Positions 55,271-64,000 of a stretch of 64,000 nt of DNA are shown piece after piece. The stretch is taken from assembly GCA_963842155.1 (NCBI GenBank), contig CAWJFP010000036.1, positions 186,001-250,000 on the forward strand, in the 5' to 3' direction. The notes below the pieces were generated by a model that saw nothing but the letters and a program-made list of their open reading frames with translations, did not search any database and was not told the origin of the DNA. The DNA is from CAWJFP01 sp963842155. GTDB taxonomy: Bacteria; Pseudomonadota; Alphaproteobacteria; JACZXZ01. A program made the translations under genes and the position numbers. Numbering within the stretch: the first letter of the stretch is position 1; every line of letters begins with the position of its first letter.

Positions 55271-56371
55271 TCAGCTCTCCGGCAGGGTGAAGACGGCGCA
55301 TGGTGTTGCGATGCCGCGCAAGGCGTGCTCTCCGAGCGGGATCAGCGGCGCCCTGGTCGCGGCGGCGACCGCGCCGGAAACGAGGACCGTCCGCTCGAGC
55401 GGCCGGCACAGCCCTTCGAGGCGGCTGACCAGATTGACGGCGGGGCCGATCGCGGTGAAATCCAGCCGGTCGGCGGCGCCGATATTGCCCCATAGGATCT
55501 CGCCGAGGTGGAGGGCGACGCCGAAGGGCAGCGGCGCCAGCCCCTGCTGTCGCCGTGCCGCGTCGAGATGCGCCATTCCGGCGCGGGCGGCGGCGACCGC
55601 GCGCAGCGCAGCCTCGCAGGCGCTCGCGGAGTCATCCCCGACCACCGGAAAGATCGCCAGCACGCCGTCGCCGATGAATTTGAGCACCTCGCCGCCGAAC
55701 GCATGGACCGCACCGGCGATACGGTCGAACCAGGCGTCGAGAGCGGCAATGACCGCCGTGGCGGGGCCTGCTTCCGAGAGGGAGGTGAAGCCGCGCAGAT
55801 CGGCGTAGAGCAGCGCCGCATGGATGGTCTCGCCGGTGCCGCGCCCGAGCGACCCCGCCAGCACCCGCGCCGCGCTGCGCCGGCCGAGATAGGCCTCGAG
55901 CAACGCGCTCAACGCGGCGCGCGCCGCGAGGGCCGCGAGGGGCGCCGCGGCGAAACGGGCGGCCTGGCGCAGCTGGCCCGCCTCCTCGGGCGTGAACGGA
56001 CGCGACGCGATCCAGGCGAGCGCCGCCCCGTCCGCCCCCGACCCTTTCGCCCCCGAACCGACCATGTCCTCATGGATGGGCCCGGCCCCGAGCCCGGCGA
56101 GCCAGCTCCGGCCCGCGCCGCCTGGCGGACCCGCCGGTCGACCAGCGGCGGCGGCGAATCCCAGGGCCTCGATCACCGCCCCGGTCTCGGCCCGCCAGAG
56201 CCAGGTGCGGCGAGCGATGATCGGGTGCGGCACGGCCAACGTCAGGGCGCCGCCGGCGAGCGGCACGCCATCCGCGACGAGGCGCGTGCCGAGCTCCGCC
56301 AGCAACCGGTCGGCGCCCGGCGATGCGCCGGCCGCGTCGACGAGCCAGGCGAGCGTCGAGGGAAGCTGCAT
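55271..56371 (-). CDS. Class III adenylate/guanylate cyclase domain protein
   Basis: 366 residues. The C-terminal half is the catalytic domain: LLYADLRGFTSLSEAGP with the metal Asp, VLKFIGDGVLAIFP, then GVALHLGEILWGNIGAADRLDFTAIGPAVNLVSRLEG. The N-terminal half (residues 1-170) is Ala/Gly-rich and probably a sensor domain of unknown ligand. This type is frequent as multiple copies in alphaproteobacteria. It flanks the tRNA-Ser on the conserved-chromosome side. Confidence 0.85.
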   Translation of the reverse strand: MQLPSTLAWLVDAAGASPGADRLLAELGTRLVADGVPLAGGALTLAVPHPIIARRTWLWRAETGAVIEALGFAAAAGRPAGPPGGAGRSWLAGLGAGPIHEDMVGSGAKGSGADGAALAWIASRPFTPEEAGQLRQAARFAAAPLAALAARAALSALLEAYLGRRSAARVLAGSLGRGTGETIHAALLYADLRGFTSLSEAGPATAVIAALDAWFDRIAGAVHAFGGEVLKFIGDGVLAIFPVVGDDSASACEAALRAVAAARAGMAHLDAARRQQGLAPLPFGVALHLGEILWGNIGAADRLDFTAIGPAVNLVSRLEGLCRPLERTVLVSGAVAAATRAPLIPLGEHALRGIATPCAVFTLPES

Positions 56372-56550
56372 GCGTCGATAATGCGGCCGCGGCCCGACAT
56401 TGTCACCAGCCGGTCCTGGGTCACCAGCCGGTCCTGGGCAAGTTTAGCTGCGCGCGACGATGTGTTTTAATAAGGGATGGATGCCATGCGCGCCCGTCGC
56501 CGACCCGGCGCCGGAGCGTATGGCCGACGAAGATCCCAAGGAGGCTGCCG

Positions 56551-57000
56551 ATGACTGAACCGCTCATGGTCCGGCGCGAAACCCACATCGCGGCCCCGCC
56601 TGCCACCGTCTTCGCCTTCCTCACCGATCCCGAGAAAATCATCCGCTGGATGGGCACGGAGGCGACGATGGAGCCGCATCCGGGCGGGCTCTATCTGGTC
56701 AACGGCATCGGCCGCCGCGCCGCACGCGGCAGCTTCCGCGAGGTCGTGCCGGTCCACCGCCTCGCCTACAGCTTTGGCTGGGAGGGCAGCGAGGTGGTGC
56801 CGCCGGGATCGAGCCTCATCGAGATCGACCTGATCGAGCAGCCGGACGGAACGCTGCTGCGCTTCACCCACACCGGGCTGCCTACTGCCGAGCAATGCGC
56901 CGGCCATGCCGAAGGCTGGGCGCATTACCTCGCGAGGCTTACCGTCGTCGTCGCCGGCGGCGATCCGGGCCCGGATCAACGCTCTCATTCCAAGCGCTGA
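56551..57000 (+). CDS. SRPBCC/AHSA1-family protein
   Basis: 149 residues. ETHIAAPPATVFAFLTDPEKIIRWMGTEATMEPHPGG is the classic START/AHSA1 opening, followed by GSFREVVPVHRLAYSFGWEG and LLRFTHTGLPTAEQCAGHAEGWAHYLARL. These proteins bind hydrophobic ligands or act as chaperone co-factors. AAGGAGG 8 bases upstream confirms the ATG at 56551. The 3' end overlaps the convergent methyltransferase gene by 16 bases. Confidence 0.9.
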   Translation: MTEPLMVRRETHIAAPPATVFAFLTDPEKIIRWMGTEATMEPHPGGLYLVNGIGRRAARGSFREVVPVHRLAYSFGWEGSEVVPPGSSLIEIDLIEQPDGTLLRFTHTGLPTAEQCAGHAEGWAHYLARLTVVVAGGDPGPDQRSHSKR

Positions 57001-57860
57001 GCGGCGTGGCCCGTCATGTCGCGAGGCCCGGGAATCGAAGCGCCCGACGGGCGCCGGGCGACATATTCGTCGCAGCCGGTGCCGAAAAGCCCGACCGTCC
57101 CGGCGCAGTTCTCGAAGATTCGCTCCATGCGCAATCCCGCCGCCGCGACATGCAGCTCCACCTCGGGTGGCAAGGTGGATTCGTAAGGCCAACCGCCGAG
57201 CCAGTCATGGACGTCGTAATGCCATTCCATGCCCCGTTTGCGATGATACTCGGCGATGTAGCGGCGCGGATCCTGGCCGCTCGAGGCGATGCGGGCAAGA
57301 AAAGCGGCCTTGTAGATTCCCCGCGCGAAGGCCTGCAGGACACCCGGCGCATGGGCGTAAAGCCGCTTCTCCTGGCGCCAGAAACCGCAGAAAGCGGTCT
57401 TGTGGTAGAGCGCCAGGACAAGCAGCCCGCCGGGCCGCACCAGCCGCGCGGAACGCGCCAGCGCGTCCCACATTGCGCCCGTGTGATGCAGCACGCCCCA
57501 GCTATGCACGATGTCGAACATGCCGATACTGTCTGCATCCAGATCGAGGACGCTGCGCGTCTCGAGGCTCCAGGAGCCGTCGGACGCGTAGCGCGAAAGG
57601 ACTTGCCGCGCCGCCGCCACCGAAGCCGGGTCTATATCGATACCATGGGCCTCGGCCGCGCCCAGGCGCAAGGCGGAGAGCATGGCAAGGCCCGCGCCGC
57701 AGCCGATATCGAGGAAGCGCTTGCCTGCCAGCTCGCCGGCGGGCACGAGCCTTGCCAGGCCTTGCTCGGCCTCGAGGATAGGTCGGTCGTCGATTTGGCC
57801 GGCAAAACATTGCCAGTTCTCGCCGAACTTGAAATGGCCTGAAAGGCTGGTCGGGTCCAA
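56985..57860 (-). CDS. Class I SAM-dependent methyltransferase
   Basis: 291 residues. Motif I is RFLDIGCGAGLAMLSALRLGA, then AHGIDIDPASVAAARQVL, FDIVHSWGVLHHTGAMWDAL and RLVRPGGLLVLALYHKT. The C-terminal part (YHRKRGMEWHYDVHDWLGGWPYES) is typical of methyltransferases in sugar and lipid clusters. The start is a TTG at 57860, preceded by GAGGGAGA; no ATG or GTG in frame fits better. It lies 50 bases after the glycosyltransferase gene, in the same direction. Confidence 0.85.
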   Translation of the reverse strand: MDPTSLSGHFKFGENWQCFAGQIDDRPILEAEQGLARLVPAGELAGKRFLDIGCGAGLAMLSALRLGAAEAHGIDIDPASVAAARQVLSRYASDGSWSLETRSVLDLDADSIGMFDIVHSWGVLHHTGAMWDALARSARLVRPGGLLVLALYHKTAFCGFWRQEKRLYAHAPGVLQAFARGIYKAAFLARIASSGQDPRRYIAEYHRKRGMEWHYDVHDWLGGWPYESTLPPEVELHVAAAGLRMERIFENCAGTVGLFGTGCDEYVARRPSGASIPGPRDMTGHAAQRLE

Positions 57861-57910
57861 ACGCGTCTCCCTCTTCGGGAGGCCATGGTAGGGAAGGCGC
57901 GGAGCGCGCG

Positions 57911-59041
57911 CTATGCCCGCCGCGCGAGCGGCAGCAGCAGCGCCTCCGTCCGCTCGACGAGCGCCGTCACCGAGAACTGCTCCTCTATGTGGCGACGCGC
58001 GCCGGCCGCCTGGGCTTGGCGCTCTTCGGGCGAGCGGCGCAGCAACGCGCGAATCGCCTCCGCAAGCGCGCCCTCGTCGCGCGGCGGGACGAGGATGCCC
58101 CATCCGCCGAGGATCGCGGCTGCGTCGCCCACGTCCGTCGCGACGACCGGCTTGCCGCAGGCCATCGCCTCGGCGAGCACGTTGGAATGGCCCTCGCTGA
58201 CCGAGGACGAGACGAGGAGATCGAGCGCGTTATAGACCGCCTCCACGTCGAGGCGCGCCGGACTCAAGCGGATGCGGTTCGCCAGCCCCAACTCTTCCGC
58301 CATGAGGCGCAGCCTGACGCGCTCCTCCTCCGGCCCCTGCCCGATGACGACGAAGCGCAAATCGCCGCGCTCGGCGGCGAGCGCGGCGGCGGCGCGCAGC
58401 AGAAGCGGCAGGTCTTTCACCGGATCGAACCGCGCCACCGATCCGATCAGCAGGCATTCCGGCGGCACGCCCCATTCCTCGCGCAGCCGGGCGCCCGCGG
58501 CGCCATCGGGGCGGAAACGGCCGGTATCGACGCCGTTGGGCACGACCCGCAGCTTGGCGGCCGGGAAGCCCCCGGCGATGGCATGTCGCGCCCCCGCTTG
58601 CGAGTTGGCGATGACCAGGTCGGCGAACGGGGCAAAGCGCCGCTCCAGGCCATGGACCAGGCGCGACAGGGGGTCGTCCTTACCGGGATCGAGGCCCGAG
58701 GCGCGCACGCCCCAGACGAGCGGGGTGCCGGGCAGAGCGACGCGCGCAACGAGGGTCAGCAGATTGGCGACAGGCAGGAAACCGTAGATCACGTCGGGTT
58801 GTTGACGCCGCAATCGGCGAACGAAGCGCCAAAGCCAGGGAATCACGTCCCAGCGCCCGCGCTTTCCCAAGCTCACGGTCTCGACCCCCGTCGCGGCAAG
58901 CCCTTGCTCTAGCGCCCCGCCGTCATAGAAAGTGACCACGGCGACGCGATGCCCCCGTCGTTGCAGGCCGGCGGCCAAGGCGGATATCTGCCGCTCGGCG
59001 CCGCCGAATTCGAGGCGGCGGCAAAGGATCATGACATTCAT
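57911..59041 (-). CDS. GT4-type glycosyltransferase
   Basis: 376 residues from the ATG at 59041. GT-B fold: acceptor side MILCRRLEFGGAERQISALAAGL; donor side VVPNGVDTGRFRPDG, IGSVARFDPVKDLPLLLRA and the EX7E motif in SSSVSEGHSNVLAEAMACGKPVVATDVGD. It probably transfers a hexose in polysaccharide or lipid-linked oligosaccharide assembly. It is divergent from rfbA and followed by a methyltransferase gene in the same direction. Confidence 0.92.
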   Translation of the reverse strand: MNVMILCRRLEFGGAERQISALAAGLQRRGHRVAVVTFYDGGALEQGLAATGVETVSLGKRGRWDVIPWLWRFVRRLRRQQPDVIYGFLPVANLLTLVARVALPGTPLVWGVRASGLDPGKDDPLSRLVHGLERRFAPFADLVIANSQAGARHAIAGGFPAAKLRVVPNGVDTGRFRPDGAAGARLREEWGVPPECLLIGSVARFDPVKDLPLLLRAAAALAAERGDLRFVVIGQGPEEERVRLRLMAEELGLANRIRLSPARLDVEAVYNALDLLVSSSVSEGHSNVLAEAMACGKPVVATDVGDAAAILGGWGILVPPRDEGALAEAIRALLRRSPEERQAQAAGARRHIEEQFSVTALVERTEALLLPLARRA

Positions 59042-59174
59042 GGCAGCGCATCCTAGCCGTCCGCCCGGCGCCGCGTAAGCGCTTGGCCCAAGCGGCATTT
59101 GACCTGTCGCGCGCCGCCCCGCTACAAGTCGCCGCGCCCTGTCGCTGAAGGGTGATCCGGGGATCTTGATCGGC

Positions 59175-60065
59175 ATGACGGGAAAGAAGAAGGGCATCGT
59201 GCTCGCGGGCGGTACCGGGTCGCGGCTTTGGCCCTTGACCCTTGCCGTCAGCAAGCAGCTGCTGCCCGTCTATGACAAGCCGATGATCTACTACCCCCTT
59301 ACCACGCTGATGTTCGCGGGCATCCGGGAGATCCTCGTCATCACCGCGCCGCAGGAGCGCGAGCGCTTCAGGATGCTGCTGGGCGACGGCCGGCAATGGG
59401 GCATCGAGATCCGCTATGAGGTGCAGGCCGAGCCGAATGGCATCCCCGAGGCCTTTCTCATCGGCGCCGATTTCATCGGCGATGACGGCTGCGCGCTCAT
59501 CCTGGGCGACAATATCTTCTACGGCACCGGACTCGTCGATTTCGTGCGAAGCGCTTATGGCCGAGCGGCGGGAGCGACGCTCTTCGCCTATCAGGTGCCC
59601 GACCCCGAGCGCTACGGCGTCGTCGAGCTCGACGGCGCCGACCGGCCCCGCAATTTCGTCGAGAAGCCGACCTCCCGCCGCTCCCATTGGGCGGTGACGG
59701 GACTTTATTTCTATGACGCGCAAGTGGTGGAGATCGCGCGCAGCCTCAAGCCTTCGGCGCGCGGCGAGCTCGAGATCACCGACGTGAACCGCGCCTATCT
59801 GGCGCGCGGCGAGGTCAAGGTCGAGCGTCTCGGGCGCGGCTTCGCCTGGTTCGACGCCGGCACGCATAACTCGCTGCTGCAGGCCTCCGAGTTCATCTCC
59901 ACCATCGAGCAGCGCCAAGGGCTGAAGATCGGCTGCCCGGAGGAGATCGCCTACCGCATGGGCTTCATCGACGGCGCGGCGCTCGCGCGGCTGGCCGACG
60001 CGCTGTCCAAGAACGATTACGGCCCCTATCTGCGCGACATCCTGTCGGCGGAACAGCGAGCCTAG
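59175..60065 (+). CDS. rfbA: Glucose-1-phosphate thymidylyltransferase
   Basis: First step of dTDP-rhamnose synthesis. 296 residues from the ATG at 59175. The nucleotide-binding signature is GIVLAGGTGSRLWPLT, then SKQLLPVYDKPMIYYPLTTLM. LILGDNIFYGTGL and RGFAWFDAGTHNSLLQASEF are family blocks. It is immediately followed by the C-methyltransferase-like gene with a 4-base gap, so the two are probably an operon. Confidence 0.96.
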   Translation: MTGKKKGIVLAGGTGSRLWPLTLAVSKQLLPVYDKPMIYYPLTTLMFAGIREILVITAPQERERFRMLLGDGRQWGIEIRYEVQAEPNGIPEAFLIGADFIGDDGCALILGDNIFYGTGLVDFVRSAYGRAAGATLFAYQVPDPERYGVVELDGADRPRNFVEKPTSRRSHWAVTGLYFYDAQVVEIARSLKPSARGELEITDVNRAYLARGEVKVERLGRGFAWFDAGTHNSLLQASEFISTIEQRQGLKIGCPEEIAYRMGFIDGAALARLADALSKNDYGPYLRDILSAEQRA

Positions 60066-60069
60066 CGCC

Positions 60070-61308
60070 GTGGCGGGAATCGCGACCAGCGCCTGCCGCG
60101 TCTGCGGATGCCGCCTCCATCCCTTCATGAGCTTCGGGCGCATGCCGATCGCCAACGGCTTCCTCGCGCCGGAGCAGTTGGCAGAGGAATATTTCTTCGA
60201 GCTCGCGCCTGCCTTCTGCGCCGAGTGCGGCATGTTCCAGATCGTCGAGCAGCCGGCGCTGGAGAAGATGTTCCATGATTCCTATGCCTTCTATTCCAGC
60301 ACCTCGCGTTATATGCAGGCGCATTTCGAGCGCTTCGCCGACATGGTGACTGCCGAGGCGTTGGCCGGCCGGGATGATCCCTTCGTCGTCGAGCTCGGCA
60401 GCAATGACGGCATCATGCTGCGCCATTTCAAGGCGCGCTCCATCCGCCATCTCGGCGTCGAGCCCTCGGCGAACGTCGCGGCCGTGGCGCGCCGCGCCGG
60501 CATCGAAACCCTCAGCGCCTTCTTCGATGCGGCGCTCGCCGAGCGCATCGCGGCCGAGCATGGCCGCGCCGACGCCATCCTCGCCGCCAACGTGATGTGC
60601 CATATACCGAGCCTCGGCGAGGTGGCGGAGGGCATGCGGCGGCTCGTCAAGCCGGATGGCCTGGTGATATTCGAGGACCCCTATCTCGGCGACATGATCG
60701 CCAAGACGGCCTATGACCAGATCTATGACGAGCATGTCTTCATCTTCTCGGCGCTCTCGGTGGGGCGCGCCTTCGCCCCGCATGGGCTCGAGCTCGTCGA
60801 CGTCCGGCCGCAGCCGACCCATGGCGGCTCCATGCGCTATATGCTGGCGCCGAAGGGAAGCCGCGCCGCCTCGCCCAACGTCGCCGCCCTCGTCGCGTCG
60901 GAGCGCGCCCAGAGCCTCGACCGGCCGGACACCTACCGGCGCTTCAAGCAGGCCTGCGAGAGCTCGCGCGAGCGGCTCATGGAGCTGCTCGAGGCGCTTC
61001 GCGCCAAGCGCAAGCGCGTGGTCGGCTACGGCGCCACCTCGAAGAGCACGACGGTGACCAATTATTGCGGCATCACGGCGGAGCATGTCGAGTTCATCTC
61101 CGACACGACGCCGATCAAGCAGGGGAAGCTGTCGCCCGGCGCGCATATCCCCGTGAAGCCTTATGACGAGTTCCGGCGGCGTTATCCCGACTACGCGCTG
61201 CTCTTCGCCTGGAACCATGCGGCCGAGATTCGCGAGAAGGAGGCGGAATTCGCCGCCGCCGGCGGCAAATGGATCAGCTATGTCCCGAGAGTCGAGATAA
61301 CCGCATGA
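60070..61308 (+). CDS. Sugar C-methyltransferase-like protein
   Basis: 412 residues from a GTG. Three parts are seen. A zinc-binding N-terminus has SACRVCGCRL and FCAECGMFQI. A SAM domain has VVELGSNDGIMLRHFK and ILAANVMCHIPSLGEVAEGMRRLVKPDG. A C-terminal domain has VVGYGATSKSTTVTNYCGI and LFAWNHAAEI. This order matches NovU/TylCIII-type C-3 methyltransferases that act on dTDP-4-keto-6-deoxy sugars. Its place beside rfbA fits a branched deoxysugar in the polysaccharide. Confidence 0.9.
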   Translation: MAGIATSACRVCGCRLHPFMSFGRMPIANGFLAPEQLAEEYFFELAPAFCAECGMFQIVEQPALEKMFHDSYAFYSSTSRYMQAHFERFADMVTAEALAGRDDPFVVELGSNDGIMLRHFKARSIRHLGVEPSANVAAVARRAGIETLSAFFDAALAERIAAEHGRADAILAANVMCHIPSLGEVAEGMRRLVKPDGLVIFEDPYLGDMIAKTAYDQIYDEHVFIFSALSVGRAFAPHGLELVDVRPQPTHGGSMRYMLAPKGSRAASPNVAALVASERAQSLDRPDTYRRFKQACESSRERLMELLEALRAKRKRVVGYGATSKSTTVTNYCGITAEHVEFISDTTPIKQGKLSPGAHIPVKPYDEFRRRYPDYALLFAWNHAAEIREKEAEFAAAGGKWISYVPRVEITA

Positions 61309-61351
61309 GACGCCCGCGCTCCCCGGTCGCGCGTGCGCAGCAGGCCACGCC

Positions 61352-62532
61352 GTGCAGCACGGCCTCCTGACCATCCTGCTGCCGCTCAAGGGGCGGCATC
61401 TCCATACCCTGCGCTTTCTCTGGCATCTCGACCGCGTCCGCGCGCCCTACAGCATCGTCGTCGCCGACGGCCAGGTCCATCCCACCGTCGCGCGGCTGCT
61501 CGAGGACCGCGCCACGTTCCCCAATCTTGAACTCGACTATGTGCGTTATCCGGACGACGACTCCTTCACCAAATATTATCGCAAGATGGCCGACGCGACG
61601 GATCGGCTGCGCACTCCATACGTCATCCAAATGGACAATGACGACTTTATCGTCCCATCCGGAATTGGGCCGTCGATCGAATTCCTCGACGAGCATGCGG
61701 ACTATGTCTGCAGCGGCGGCGGCATCGCCGGCTTCGAGCTGTTCGCGCCGACCGCAGCCCCTTTTCGCCGGCTGACCGGGCCGATCAACCGGCTGACCTA
61801 CCGTTACGCGGTCCATGATCGCTCGAGCGATCTCTCCGATCCCTCCGCGGTGTCGCGCCTCTATGCCGGCATTCGCAGCACTTGGCCATACTATTCCGTG
61901 ATGCGGTCGCCGGCATTGAAGACGATTTGGCGTGAAGTTCGCGAGATGGATTTTTCCAACCTTCAGATCCTCGAACGCTTTACCATCATGCGAATTCTGA
62001 CATTGGGAAAGGCACGATCCGACGCATCGCTCATTTCCTGCCTTCGCCAATACGATACTTCCATGCGCTCCGCGTATCGCAAATGGACTGGGTCGACCAT
62101 CTGCTGCGCAGCCGGTTCACCCAGGACTTCGAAAGCATGATCGATCGAATCGCGACGATTTTGGCTTCGAGCGAGGGGATGGATGTCGCGCCGATCGCCG
62201 AGCGGATGCGGCAACTGCTCGGCGATCTGTGGCTGCGCCCCTTCTTGCAGCAAGAATACGGCTCGCCGAAGCTCGCCATCCGCCTCAAGCAGTATCTCAC
62301 CGAGCGGACGCCCGACATCGGGACCCGGTTGAAGCGATTGCGGTACCTGATCGCGCGGGAACGAGAGGCGCTGTTCACGCGCCTGCGCCAGGATGGCGCG
62401 ACCGGCGACGGCTTGGCCGCTTTCCGGCGGGATTTGAGCGAAATCGAAGACCGTTCTTATCGGCCGGAAATTCACCGATTTCCTTCGCGAAAACGCACCG
62501 GATTTGTTGCCCGACGCCTTTGGCTGCAGTGA
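61352..62532 (+). CDS. GT-A type glycosyltransferase (TIGR00180-like), one frameshift
   Basis: Start GTG at 61352. The GT-A opening is LLTILLPLKGRHLHTLRFLWHL, the DxD-like motif VIQMDNDDFIVPS, and the later SLISCLRQYDTS resembles the TIGR00180 family. The frame then changes near 62081-62083, where one A of a run seems missing. It continues WVDHLLRSRFTQDFESMIDRI and REREALFTRLRQ. Corrected length is 393 residues. It probably acts in surface glycan assembly. Confidence 0.78.
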
Positions 62533-62613
62533 GGACCGGCTTTAACGCCGCAGCCCCGCTTGGCGGGCCGCCAGCAGGAGCGGCTGAACCCAGGGGTCGA
62601 TGCGACGCAAGAT

Positions 62614-63777
62614 CTATCGCAGGCGTGGATCCTCCCAGCGCTGCCGCCGCGACCGCGCCGTGCGCGCCCAATCCTCGTTGCTCACCCGACGCCGCCCGGG
62701 TGCAGCCGCCATCGAGCGCAGCGACGCCTCGAGCTTGTCGCAGACGATGCCGGCCGCCTCGACGACCGGAATGCGGGGCGAGCCGCGCGCCAGCGTCCGC
62801 ACGGCGCCTTCGAGCCGCCCGTCGGCGAGCGCGGACCTGATCGACTCCAATATCTCCGCGCTCACGGCCGCCATGTCGAAAGCCGCGCAATCGACGTAGC
62901 GGGCGAATTGCGTGATATCGGAAAAATCCGGCGCCATGCCGATCTCAGCCTGGAGCGCGGCGGCGAGGGCGCTTCGGTATCGCGGGTCGTCGTGAACGCG
63001 GTCGATATCGAGCACCAAGTCGGAATAGGCCACGGAGGCCGTCGCGTTGAGCATCCAAGCGTACATATGGAGGCGGAACGCGCGCTCGAGACCGCGCGGC
63101 CCCTCCCCCCTTATCTGTTGGATATAGGCGATCTGCGTCGCCAATCGCTGCCAGCGGTCCTCCTCCGGCCAGAGCAGCTCCGGCAGACGCCAAGCCTCCG
63201 GCACCAGACGGTACAGAGGATGCCGGCCGTTGACGCCGATCTGGATCAGGGGAAGGACCAGAAACCACCAAACCCCATCGTCTTCGAGCAGGCGATAGAG
63301 CGATCCCCATTGGCTGAGCGGGTCGCGGAGCTGCGTCACATGGTAGCCGCCGAACGCGTCGCGCATCGCCCCGGCGCGCCCTTGCGACTCCGTTTGGCAC
63401 AGCGCCGGCCGCTTGCCGACGGCGCTCGCGTAATCGAGGAACCCCGCCAGATAAGCGCGCTGGCCGTCCGGCAACGCGCCATCGCGGGGGAGGTAGTCAC
63501 GCACGCCCATGCCATTGCGGTAGCGCGGCATCACCGCATCCCACGCTGCGATATATTCGTGATAGGCCGATTTTTCTAGGAAGCGCTGATTGGTGTCCCA
63601 GCGCTCCTGGTAGCGGCCGATGGTCTTTTGCGTCAGCACCGTGCCGAATTGGTCGTTGAAGGGCTCGTTGAAGCAGATCAACGGGTCGAGCCGACGCAGG
63701 ACATTGAAAATGTAGGTGCTTCCGCCACGCGCCGAGGCATGGACGAAGATCGGCTTATCCGCGTGCGGGACGGTCAT
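62614..63777 (-). CDS. Sulfotransferase-family protein
   Basis: 387 residues from the ATG at 63777. The 5'-phosphosulfate loop-like motif is IFVHASARGGSTYIFNVLRRLD; the 3'-phosphate region reads VTQLRDPLSQWGSLYRLLEDD. These are the two PAPS-binding signatures of cellular sulfotransferases. The acceptor is unknown, probably a surface glycan given the neighbours. It is divergent from rfbC. Confidence 0.78.
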   Translation of the reverse strand: MTVPHADKPIFVHASARGGSTYIFNVLRRLDPLICFNEPFNDQFGTVLTQKTIGRYQERWDTNQRFLEKSAYHEYIAAWDAVMPRYRNGMGVRDYLPRDGALPDGQRAYLAGFLDYASAVGKRPALCQTESQGRAGAMRDAFGGYHVTQLRDPLSQWGSLYRLLEDDGVWWFLVLPLIQIGVNGRHPLYRLVPEAWRLPELLWPEEDRWQRLATQIAYIQQIRGEGPRGLERAFRLHMYAWMLNATASVAYSDLVLDIDRVHDDPRYRSALAAALQAEIGMAPDFSDITQFARYVDCAAFDMAAVSAEILESIRSALADGRLEGAVRTLARGSPRIPVVEAAGIVCDKLEASLRSMAAAPGRRRVSNEDWARTARSRRQRWEDPRLR

Positions 63778-63927
63778 GAAATCATGGGGCCGGACGGCGG
63801 CAATCGATGAGGGACATTCGTTCGACAGCGATATAGGGGCAAGAATTTTCTGTCCAGGCCTAGCCTTCGCACGGGAAGCCTTCCTATGATCCGAGCGCTG
63901 GGCTGTCGCCAAAAAGGGATGCAAGGC

Positions 63928-64000
63928 ATGAAGATCGTCGAGACGAGCATGGCGGGCCTTCTGGTGATCGAGCCCGCCTGCTATCGCGACGCGCGCGGCT
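63928..64000 (+). CDS. rfbC: dTDP-4-dehydrorhamnose 3,5-epimerase (partial)
   Basis: The first 24 codons are in the window: MKIVETSMAGLLVIEP then ACYRDARG. This is the characteristic N-terminus of RfbC, third enzyme of dTDP-rhamnose synthesis. The gene runs off the right edge. rfbD is presumably beyond. Confidence 0.85.
   Translation, partial: MKIVETSMAGLLVIEPACYRDARG

Overview
The window looks like a GC-rich alphaproteobacterial chromosome, probably of the Hyphomicrobiales or a nearby order. The clues are an LdtR-like MarR regulator, an RpoH-type sigma factor, LexA boxes of the alphaproteobacterial GTTC-N7-GTTC form in front of imuAB, a methionyl-tRNA synthetase without zinc knuckles, and the run rlpA, dacC, tmk, holB, metG, tatD, MBL hydrolase. 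The genus cannot be fixed from the sequence alone.

Layout. 1-9 kb: valine catabolism (mmsB), biotin (bioB), a DUF5939-type nucleotidyl cyclase, two MarR regulators, rpoH, meaB and an orphan adenine methyltransferase. 10.1-12.7 kb: a lower-GC, defence-like patch with a nuclease gene interrupted by an amber codon, an HTH/GIY-YIG protein and an Mrr-type endonuclease. 13-19 kb: a leftward sulfur amino acid and acyl-CoA block (nudix, cysK, sseA, GNAT, metC, hisI, gcdH). 19.4-24.2 kb: a twin-HKD phospholipase D-like protein with a histone H1-like linker, then imuA/imuB with tandem SOS boxes. 24.3-29 kb: mtnA, dodecin, pncA, an IMPase and mazG. 29-38.6 kb: cell-wall and housekeeping genes on the minus strand, several joined by 4-base ATGA/GTGA overlaps. 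38.9-41.9 kb: a second accessory patch (two small unknown proteins, an AIPR-like abortive-infection protein, an antitoxin fragment). 42-47 kb and 57-64 kb: surface polysaccharide genes (rfbB, rfbA, start of rfbC, glycosyltransferases, methyltransferases, a sulfotransferase). Between these halves lie ku and a mobile-looking segment of about 48.0-55.05 kb: two HEPN-like genes flanked by copies of a structured repeat, a ClpP-like periplasmic protein, a TumE/TumA-like toxin-antitoxin pair and a large serine recombinase that runs into the 3' end of a tRNA-Ser gene.

A striking property of the record is that at least nine otherwise well-preserved genes carry single-base frameshifts: ten one-base insertions and one one-base deletion. 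Nearly all are explained by a homopolymer one base too long or too short. Every one restores a full-length, family-typical protein when corrected, so sequencing or assembly error is the best explanation. One shift makes metG appear fused to tatD, and another makes cysK appear to run into sseA. The amber codon in the nuclease gene is a different kind of lesion and could be real.
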